Of a stretch of 5,415 nt of DNA, positions 1 through 4,868 are shown in pieces. How positions within the stretch are numbered: position 1 is the stretch's first letter; each line of letters starts with the position of its first letter. The DNA lies in contig JAUTWY010000304.1 in NCBI GenBank assembly GCA_030838305.1, positions 1 to 5,415 of the forward strand, in the 5' to 3' direction. A program made the position numbers and the translations under genes. The notes below the pieces were generated by a model. That model was not told where the DNA came from. It worked only from the letters and a program-made list of their open reading frames with translations, and made no database searches. The stretch is from Acidobacteriaceae bacterium (lineage in GTDB: Bacteria > Acidobacteriota > Terriglobia > Terriglobales > Acidobacteriaceae).

Positions 1-67
1 TTTAGCCGTTCCTTTTTGCCTCTACTTCTTCCCTCTACTTGGAGTACCCGAGCCGCGGCACGCTCTT

Positions 68-1876
68 CTACAGCAATCCGAGATGGTCTGGATACTTAGC
101 TTGTAAAGAGCTCACCAGAACCTCAAACTTTGGTAGCTCGCGCAGGTTTTTAAGGTACGGGTCCTTCAGGAAGAGGGGCCAGCATGCGTAACCGCTGGTG
201 ATACTTCGCTCCAGCCATTCAAACGCAGCTTCGCGCCGCTCTAACAAAGCAAGAATACAAGCGATTTGATAGTAGCTGTGGTGCGCATGCCCGAAGGATT
301 TGGGGCTTGCACAGGCCATGGCGAGGCAGTCGAATGCCTTTCCTTCTAATCCATTCAACGCGTAATATAGGCCTTCCAAGCTGATAATGAGCGGCTCCTC
401 CGGCAACGCCTGGATCGCCTTATCCAGCAAGGCTCTTGCTTCCCTCAAATCTTCAGTCATCAAGGCAAGTTGAATCGCGAAGTAGACTGGATACTTGTTC
501 CCGGGACTCTCGGCACCCCAGGCTTGGATCTCTTCGCGCGCCAAGTCGTATTCCTGGTTCCAGACATACACCTGCACAACGCTGTGACTAACAATTTTCC
601 TGGGATGAAAGGGCCGTGCTCGCTCATACGTTTCACGGGCGTGCTCGAGCAACCCAATGTGCGCCAGAATGGTGCCGAGACGATTGTAGGCTTGGGGCTG
701 ATTGTTCTGCAGGGTCAAGGCTCGCTTGAGTTCGGTTATGGCTTCAATGTGTTGGAAGTTCTTCGAAGGCCCCCACAATAGAAACGCATTGGCGATGTGC
801 CCTTCGGGTAAATCGGGTTCAAGTTCAAGGGCGCGTCGGCAGTGAAACTCGGCCTTCTCCAACCAGGCGCTCGCTGGATCGAGTTCAAAGTGGCGCGTGG
901 CGCACACTACGGAAAGTACGGCGTGCGCCAGAGAAAAGGCGGGATCCCGAGTGACGGCATTGCTCAAGTGCCGAGCGGCGTCGTCCAGCGTCGCTGGATT
1001 CCCGGAAGAACTGAGCTTGTAACCCCGAATGAATTCCGCGTAGGCCATAGGGTCTTTGCTATACCGCGGCGAGCGTTGAACCATCGGCGGACCCAATGGC
1101 CGGTTCAGTGCCATGGCGATTTGCCTGGCGATCTCGTCCTCAAGGTCGGACAGATTGTTGAGATCGAGATCGCGTTTCCTAGTGAAGCAGACAGTCTGCA
1201 GTTGCGTGTCAATCATTTCTATCGCGAGACGCCAAAGGCCCTTGGATATTTGAATGCTGCCGTGAACAAGAAAACGCACGCCAAGACGGGAAGCGGCCTC
1301 CGCGGGTGTCGCCTTGTCAGATATATTCAGCACTGCAGACGTCGGCAGGGCGTCCACGCCAGATAAATTCCCGAGGCGCGCCACCAGCGCATCGGCAAAT
1401 CCCAGACACACGCCATTGTCATCGCTGGCTTTGCCGAGAAGCATCAGCGGCAACACGGCCAACGAGGAGCGCTCGCTCAACTCGCCCGTCCTCTCCGTGC
1501 CAAACGCGCGCGCAACACCCGATCCAAAGTCCGATGGTGAATAGCGTGGGTCTATGACACGTACCGGTCCGACAAATCTGTAGCCCTTGCCGACCACAGT
1601 TTCTAGAAAACGGGGTTTAGCGGAGTCGTCACCCAGAGCGGTGCGGATTTTTCGCACAATGTTGTTGATATTGGTTTCGGTATCGACAAACAGGTTCGAG
1701 CGCCATAGCTTGCCGACGATATCTTCGCGTGACACCAGTTGTTCCCGGCGGCGCACCAGAAAAATCAGCAGCTCCATGGGCTTCTTTTCAAGTTTGACTC
1801 GACGCCCCTGGCGGCGAAGCTCGTAACGCCCGAGGTCCAGTTCGATCTCGCTCACTGCCGATCTTGTGCGCTGCAT
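68..1876 (-). CDS. Winged-helix transcriptional regulator with TolB-N-like domain and TPR repeats
   Basis: Predicted cytoplasmic DNA-binding regulator of 602 residues. Residues about 11-106 form an OmpR/PhoB-type winged helix: a short strand segment (LGRYELRRQGRRVKL), a helix with KPMELLIFLV, a recognition-helix region ETNINNIVRKIRTALGD, and the wing ending in VVGKGYRFVGPV. Residues about 137-256 resemble the TolB amino-terminal/FlgO-like domain (SSLAVLPL, GFADALVARLGNLSGV, LGVRFLVHGSIQ). From about 275 to 590 the protein is helical with TPR-like repeats, for example AYNRLGTILAHIGLLEHARETYERA. I see no membrane segment, unlike CadC. An in-frame TTG start at 1888 exists, but ATG at 1876 is preferred because GGGGAGA lies 3 bases upstream. 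It is transcribed divergently from the cupin gene, so autoregulation or control of that gene is possible. The signal and the targets are unknown. The family assignment is firm; its role is inference. Confidence 0.9.
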   Translation of the reverse strand: MQRTRSAVSEIELDLGRYELRRQGRRVKLEKKPMELLIFLVRRREQLVSREDIVGKLWRSNLFVDTETNINNIVRKIRTALGDDSAKPRFLETVVGKGYRFVGPVRVIDPRYSPSDFGSGVARAFGTERTGELSERSSLAVLPLMLLGKASDDNGVCLGFADALVARLGNLSGVDALPTSAVLNISDKATPAEAASRLGVRFLVHGSIQISKGLWRLAIEMIDTQLQTVCFTRKRDLDLNNLSDLEDEIARQIAMALNRPLGPPMVQRSPRYSKDPMAYAEFIRGYKLSSSGNPATLDDAARHLSNAVTRDPAFSLAHAVLSVVCATRHFELDPASAWLEKAEFHCRRALELEPDLPEGHIANAFLLWGPSKNFQHIEAITELKRALTLQNNQPQAYNRLGTILAHIGLLEHARETYERARPFHPRKIVSHSVVQVYVWNQEYDLAREEIQAWGAESPGNKYPVYFAIQLALMTEDLREARALLDKAIQALPEEPLIISLEGLYYALNGLEGKAFDCLAMACASPKSFGHAHHSYYQIACILALLERREAAFEWLERSITSGYACWPLFLKDPYLKNLRELPKFEVLVSSLQAKYPDHLGLL

Positions 1877-1879
1877 GAG

Positions 1880-1894
1880 TCTCCCCAAAGGAGA
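1880..1894 (-). promoter_or_regulatory. Small hairpin overlapping the ribosome binding site of the winged-helix regulator
   Basis: On the minus strand the leader reads TCTCC-TTTGG-GGAGA, a perfect 5-bp inverted repeat with a 5-base loop. Its 3' arm is part of the Shine-Dalgarno sequence GGGGAGA that precedes ATG at 1876. In mRNA this could partly mask the ribosome binding site. The stem is short and could arise by chance, because any GGAG with a nearby CTCC gives one. Confidence 0.3.
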
Positions 1895-1960
1895 TTATCC
1901 ACCAGGAATCAGCAATTTGCGACGATATGGAAAAGATAGCTAAACGGTATGAGGTCTTCA

Positions 1961-1989
1961 TTGGAATAGTCCTCTGCTCGAGACATGAT
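1961..1989 (+). promoter_or_regulatory. Candidate sigma-70 promoter for the cupin gene
   Basis: TTGGAA at 1961-1966 (4 of 6 matches to TTGACA) and CATGAT at 1984-1989 (4 of 6 to TATAAT) are separated by exactly 17 bases. A start near 1996 would leave a leader of about 26 bases, with the GGAGG ribosome binding site at 2013-2017. Spacing and placement fit well; the hexamers are only moderate matches. Confidence 0.4.
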
Positions 1990-2021
1990 CCCACCATTCG
2001 ATACTGAGCAATGGAGGCTCA

Positions 2022-2516
2022 ATGATGAAACGATATTTGTTCCTTTCACTAGCAGTGGCCGGATTGTTCGCTGTGGCGGGTCTGCTTTTCACCAGTGCCG
2101 CACACGATCATCCTCACGAAAAAAACGCGTTCACACCGGATACGATTCCGTGGGGTCCGGCTCCGCCCGTGGTGCGCCCGGGCGCGCAGTTCGCAGTGCT
2201 CGAAGGCGATCCAACGGCGTCCAGCGGCGACTTCACAATTCGCTTGAAGATGCCTGACGGTTTCCGCATCTCACCGCATTTTCACCCGCAGCGGGAGAAC
2301 GTCACGGTCATCTCGGGAACGTTCAAAGTCGGGATGGGAGACGAATTCGAAACTGACAAAATGAAGGCGTTCACCGCCGGGAGCTTTGCTTTTCTCGATC
2401 CGGACATGCACCACTTCGCCATGGCTTGCGGAGAAACCATCGTGCAGGTTCACGGGCAATCCCCTCTGCAGTTCAACTATGTCAACCCTGACGATGACCC
2501 GAGCAGGAAAAGATAG
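2022..2516 (+). CDS. Secreted single-domain cupin protein
   Basis: Predicted exported metal-binding cupin of 164 residues. Residues 1-27 are a signal peptide (MMKR, a hydrophobic core, then TSAA) with cleavage likely near residue 27, followed by a His-rich HDHPHEK. Cupin motif 1 is perfect: G80, then H86, H88, E92 and G99 in the spacing G-x5-H-x-H-x3-E-x6-G. Motif 2 is degenerate but present around AGSFAFLDPDMHHFAMA, giving H130 or H131 as the fourth metal ligand. The end (VQVHG, NYVNPDDDP) is typical of a family of small bacterial cupins of unknown substrate. GGAGG lies 4 bases before the ATG at 2022 and 7 before a second ATG at 2025, so the true start may be three bases later. It stands alone on its strand, divergent from the winged-helix regulator. 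Fold and export are well supported; the reaction (dioxygenase, isomerase or simple binding) is unknown. Confidence 0.88.
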   Translation: MMKRYLFLSLAVAGLFAVAGLLFTSAAHDHPHEKNAFTPDTIPWGPAPPVVRPGAQFAVLEGDPTASSGDFTIRLKMPDGFRISPHFHPQRENVTVISGTFKVGMGDEFETDKMKAFTAGSFAFLDPDMHHFAMACGETIVQVHGQSPLQFNYVNPDDDPSRKR

Positions 2517-2604
2517 TCTCACTCTCGCGCGCAGAATGTGCGAACGGGCGATTTGGTCCACGGTCACTGATCTCACACGCAAATAATTTCGCTGGATGAA
2601 AGTG

Positions 2605-2631
2605 CCCAGGAAGCGTTCAGCGCTTCTTGGG
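2605..2631 (+). terminator. Terminator-like hairpin downstream of the cupin gene
   Basis: CCCAGGAAGCG (2605-2615) pairs with CGCTTCTTGGG (2621-2631) through 11 base pairs including one G-T wobble, with a 5-base loop TTCAG. It lies 88 bases after the cupin stop codon. No T-run follows on either strand, so it is not a classical intrinsic terminator; it may act as an mRNA 3' end stabiliser or a weak terminator. Confidence 0.4.
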
Positions 2632-2698
2632 CCTAATCCAAGTGAGCACCTTAGCAACAAAACCTCCGGCAATGCTGCATCACCGTAGCAATGAGAGA

Positions 2699-2761
2699 AC
2701 CGACCTTTCCGGTTACGCGCAATCCGAGCTGGACAAAATAGCTCTGCGCTTGAATCAACGC
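2699..2761 (+). pseudogene. Remnant of an IS30-family transposase C-terminus
   Basis: The frame reads TDLSGYAQSE then LDKIALRLNQR. This closely resembles the segment just before the conserved RPRKTLGF...TP motif near the end of IS30-family transposases (pattern GTDLSGYSQ..LD.IALRLN.RPRKTL). The upstream residues (LHHRSNER) no longer match the expected LRQYFPKG, and after LNQR the expected PRKTL is replaced by GQLPSGRQ. An RKTLNL string appears 22 residues later in the same frame (near 2831), which could be the displaced continuation or chance. No DDE catalytic domain is present, so this is a non-functional scar at most. Recognition is from memory of the family and needs an alignment to confirm. 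Confidence 0.55.
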
Positions 2762-2961
2762 GGCCAGCTCCCGAGTGGTCGCCAAGCCGGAAACGATGGT
2801 GCGTTCGGGTTTTACTGGGATAACTTCCGCAAAACGCTCAATCTGCATTTTCAGGTTGAACCAACAGATTAACTCCCGATTGGTCGGCTATATCGGACTC
2901 ACTAAGCAAGTGTAGTAGTTCCGGCGGCTTACCTTGCCGTGATTCGTTCCGTCTTAGTCTC

Positions 2962-2989
2962 TATAAAGTGGTAGGATCCTGCCGCGGCA
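2962..2989 (+). promoter_or_regulatory. Possible -10 element and palindromic site before the cytochrome/molybdoenzyme operon
   Basis: TATAAA at 2962-2967 resembles a -10 hexamer, but no -35 match lies 16-18 bases upstream; TTGCCG at 2934-2939 is 22 bases away. The perfect 10-bp palindrome TGCCGCGGCA at 2980-2989 would lie just after a start near 2974 and about 25 bases before the ATG. It could be an operator. Evidence is positional only. Confidence 0.22.
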
Positions 2990-3013
2990 ACTCTCAAGCG
3001 GACGGAGGCCAAA

Positions 3014-3799
3014 ATGGCGACATTGGGATCCGCGCAACTACCCGCGGAAGCTTCTGTCCAGAGCCGTGTTTCGCCCGCCCCAATCACGAAGCTTGCGCCG
3101 AGACACTCTGGTCTCGTCCGCGTGACTCACTGGATCACCACTCTCTGTTTCTTTGCACTGCTCCTCAGCGGCATCGAAATTTTAATATCGCATCCGCGCT
3201 TCTACTGGGGCGAAACCGGCACCGTCTTGACTAAACCGTTGTTTCAACTGCCAATCCCTGCGTCAAGAAGATCGGTTCCGACGGGTTACGGCTACGTGCT
3301 GCCGGACCAGAACGGCTGGAGCCGGGCTCTGCACTTTGAAGCTGCTTGGATCGCGGTACTGACAGGCTTGCTGTATGTAATTTCCGGTTTGGTTACACGG
3401 CATTTCCGAAAGAACTTGGTCCCGAATAAGGCTGATCTCTCATGGCGTGCACTCTTGACCTCCTTTGCAAAACCGTTGTGCTTTGAACGACCGAGTGCGG
3501 CAGAGGCTTCTTCCTACAATGGACTCCAGCGGCTCACGTACCTATTTGTGATCTTCGTTCTATTTCCCTTGGTCATCTGGAGCGGCTTGGCGATGTCCCT
3601 CGCCTTTGCCTCTGCGTTTCCTTGGTCCGTTGTTCTGTTGGGCGGCCGCCAATCGGCTCGCACCATTCACTTCTTTGTCTCGCTGGCGCTGGTGCTGTTT
3701 CTGTTTGTGCATGTCGCGATGGTTTGCCTGGCCGGATTCTGGGGCCGCACAGGAGCCATGATCACAGGCCGCGTCGGTCCACGTAAGGAGCACACATGA
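3014..3799 (+). CDS. Four-helix b-type cytochrome (cytochrome b561 / thiosulfate reductase cytochrome b-like)
   Basis: Predicted inner-membrane di-heme cytochrome b of 261 residues that would pass electrons between quinones and its partner enzyme. Four hydrophobic segments are visible at about 37-57, 107-128, 173-203 and 216-241. Candidate heme-ligand histidines lie at H39 (VTHWITT), H107 (ALHFEAAW), H219 (RTIHFFVSL) and H233 (LFVHVAMV), the usual pattern for this superfamily of formate dehydrogenase/hydrogenase/thiosulfate reductase cytochrome b subunits. A long loop (about 58-105) separates helices 1 and 2. The N-terminal 30 residues are polar, without a cleavable signal. GGAGG lies 5 bases before the ATG. 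The stop overlaps the start of the molybdoenzyme gene (ATGA), indicating translational coupling and a complex. It is not MsrQ-like in sequence. Family assignment is good; redox partner and direction of flow are inferred from context. Confidence 0.88.
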   Translation: MATLGSAQLPAEASVQSRVSPAPITKLAPRHSGLVRVTHWITTLCFFALLLSGIEILISHPRFYWGETGTVLTKPLFQLPIPASRRSVPTGYGYVLPDQNGWSRALHFEAAWIAVLTGLLYVISGLVTRHFRKNLVPNKADLSWRALLTSFAKPLCFERPSAAEASSYNGLQRLTYLFVIFVLFPLVIWSGLAMSLAFASAFPWSVVLLGGRQSARTIHFFVSLALVLFLFVHVAMVCLAGFWGRTGAMITGRVGPRKEHT

Positions 3800-4554
3800 T
3801 CAACCTTTCACGCCGAAAACTGATCGTAACCGGACTCGCAGCGACCGCGGGTGCATCGGGATTGGCAGTGGCAGCGCGCCTTGCGCAGAAGTACGGATTG
3901 GTGCCGCCCGATCATGGCGGAATCTACGGCCTCGGCGAAAGCCTGACTTATGCCTCACAGCGGCTGCTCACGCGATACTCGTTAGCGCGCGAGTTCCCGC
4001 GCAGTCGCATTTCGCCGCGTCCATTCCCGAACGACCTCGATCCCTTTACGGAAGACTTTAAGCGCCTTCAGGCGGGCGGATTCGCGGGCTGGCGGCTCTC
4101 GATAGATGGCATGGTCCATCAACCTGCGTCGTTCTCGATTACTGACCTCAAGAGCTGTCCGTCTCGCGGCCACATCACCGAACTGGCGTGTGAAGAGGGC
4201 TGGTCCTACATCGCCGAGTGGGTTGGTGTGCCTCTCTCCTATGTCTTGGATCTTGTCGGGGTGCAGCCACAAGCCAGATACGTGGTGTATGTCTCGATGG
4301 AACCAAATACGTGGGACAGCATCGATATGGCCGATGCTCTGCATCCGCAGACATTTCTGTGTTACGGCATGAATGGCAGTGAGCTTCCCGTAGCCCACGG
4401 CGGACCGCTTCGCATGCGCCTCCCTCGGCAAGTCGGTTACAAGAACATAAAATTCATCACTCGCCTGACGGTCACAGACAGTATGAAGGGGTTCGGTAAA
4501 GGCGTCGGCTCGGCGGCTTCCGAGGCAGGCTACGCCTGGTACGCCGGCATCTGA
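3796..4554 (+). CDS. Tat-exported molybdopterin-dependent oxidoreductase, sulfite oxidase/MsrP-like fold
   Basis: Predicted periplasmic molybdenum enzyme of 252 residues. The N-terminus carries a twin-arginine signal (SRRKLIVTG at 5-13, then an Ala/Gly-rich hydrophobic stretch to about 28), as expected for an enzyme folded with cofactor before export. The oxidoreductase molybdopterin domain covers about 95-230: WRLSIDG, then CPSRGHITELACEEGWS with C132 as the likely Mo-ligating cysteine, AEWVGVPLS, DMADALHPQT, YGMNGSELPVAHGGPLRMRLP and GYKNIKFITRLTVTD. The chain ends soon after this domain, so the dimerisation domain of true sulfite oxidases is absent, as in MsrP (YedY); it is shorter than E. 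coli MsrP. AAGGAG lies 5 bases before the ATG, and the start overlaps the cytochrome b stop by 4 bases. The substrate is unknown: methionine sulfoxide, sulfite and other S- or N-oxides all fit the fold. No cofactor-synthesis gene is in the window. Confidence 0.92.
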   Translation: MINLSRRKLIVTGLAATAGASGLAVAARLAQKYGLVPPDHGGIYGLGESLTYASQRLLTRYSLAREFPRSRISPRPFPNDLDPFTEDFKRLQAGGFAGWRLSIDGMVHQPASFSITDLKSCPSRGHITELACEEGWSYIAEWVGVPLSYVLDLVGVQPQARYVVYVSMEPNTWDSIDMADALHPQTFLCYGMNGSELPVAHGGPLRMRLPRQVGYKNIKFITRLTVTDSMKGFGKGVGSAASEAGYAWYAGI

Positions 4555-4565
4555 CACACGCTGAC

Positions 4566-4611
4566 TGTCGAGTTCGACACGACGTCGTAAGCGGCTGTGC
4601 GTCCGCACGCT
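4566..4611. repeat. Three consecutive short palindromes after the molybdoenzyme gene
   Basis: Starting 12 bases after the stop codon, three dyads are stacked: TGTCGA-GT-TCGACA (4566-4579), the perfect 10-bp palindrome ACGACGTCGT (4579-4588), and GTGCG-TC-CGCAC (4597-4608), the last flanked by AGC/GCT arms (4590-4592 and 4609-4611). GCGG/CCGC offers an alternative pairing. No T-run follows. They could stabilise the operon mRNA 3' end, help terminate transcription, or bind a dimeric protein. Confidence 0.4.
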
Positions 4612-4685
4612 GGATTGTAGGGAGTGATACGCGATTACTGTTGGCGGGCAACTCAGAGACTTATCCACTTGGGTGATTAACCCGT

Positions 4686-4731
4686 AACCGGAAAACGACC
4701 CAGAGCAACGGGTCTATTGACAGGTCCGGTT
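4686..4731 (+). terminator. Nested inverted repeat ending in a short T-run, overlapping the next promoter
   Basis: The outer arms AACCGGA (4686-4692) and TCCGGTT (4725-4731) pair perfectly over 7 bp. Inside, GACCC (4697-4701) pairs with GGGTC (4710-4714). Another possible pairing is ACCCGT (4680-4685) with ACGGGT (4708-4713). The outer arm runs into TTTT (4730-4733). This could end transcription from the cytochrome/molybdoenzyme operon. It also covers the -35 box of the downstream promoter, so it may instead be a regulatory dyad. The loop is large for a classical terminator. Confidence 0.35.
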
Positions 4732-4745
4732 TTAGGCTTTATTGT
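4717..4745 (+). promoter_or_regulatory. Strong candidate sigma-70 promoter for the DUF3857 gene
   Basis: A perfect TTGACA (4717-4722) and TATTGT (4740-4745; 4 of 6 to TATAAT) are spaced by exactly 17 bases. A start near 4752 gives a leader of about 117 bases before ATG at 4869. It is the best promoter match in the window. Confidence 0.6.
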
Positions 4746-4760
4746 CCCCGTCAATACTTT

Positions 4761-4781
4761 AACAGGTCATCAATACCTGTT
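4761..4781. promoter_or_regulatory. Perfect 7-7-7 inverted repeat, candidate operator
   Basis: AACAGGT (4761-4767) and ACCTGTT (4775-4781) are perfect inverted arms around a 7-base spacer. The site lies about +10 to +30 from the predicted start of the DUF3857 promoter. An extra half-site copy, ACAGGTC, occurs at 4720-4726 over the -35 box, exactly 42 bases before the matching ACAGGTC at 4762-4768, close to four helical turns. This layout suits a repressor; as RNA it would form a 7-bp hairpin in the leader. The binding protein is unknown. Confidence 0.45.
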
Positions 4782-4868
4782 CACGCCGATGCCCTGAAGA
4801 TGTGAGGCAAGCCCACCCTCGCAGCCTGTGGAGCTCTGCTTCCAGACAAACGTCCCTGGAGGTACGAC

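Larger units (their letters stand above)
2517..3013. other. 497-base intergenic stretch without an intact gene
   Basis: No convincing complete gene lies here. Short open frames occur on both strands (TTG at 2627 to 2872 plus; 2848 to 2651 minus), but neither has a good ribosome binding site or whole-length family resemblance. The stretch holds a hairpin at 2605-2631, an IS30-like transposase remnant around 2699-2761, several nested inverted repeats at 2706-2793, and the leader of the cytochrome gene. It looks like a decayed insertion scar. Confidence 0.6.

Noticed and set aside
19..40. Direct repeat CCTCTACTT at 19-27 and 32-40 near the left edge
   Set aside because: Only two short pyrimidine-rich copies; likely chance, and the edge prevents seeing more.
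842..1366. A 174-codon plus-strand open frame inside the regulator gene
   Set aside because: Shadow of the TPR/TolB-N coding sequence; no ribosome binding site or recognisable domain.
2651..2848. A 65-codon minus-strand open frame in the intergenic gap
   Set aside because: It is antisense to the IS30-like remnant, has no recognisable family and no evident ribosome binding site.
2934..2967. TTGCCG and TATAAA as a full promoter for the cytochrome gene
   Set aside because: The 22-base spacing is too long for a sigma-70 promoter; only the -10-like element is retained at low confidence.
3982..4668. A 228-codon open frame on the minus strand opposite the molybdoenzyme gene
   Set aside because: The plus-strand frame matches a known family end to end with a Tat signal and good ribosome binding site; the opposite frame resembles nothing and is explained by GC-rich codon bias.
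4661..4669. TTATCCACT, one base from the DnaA box (also TTATCCACC at 1895-1903)
   Set aside because: Single isolated near-matches, no cluster, no AT-rich unwinding region, and no dnaA or dnaN nearby.
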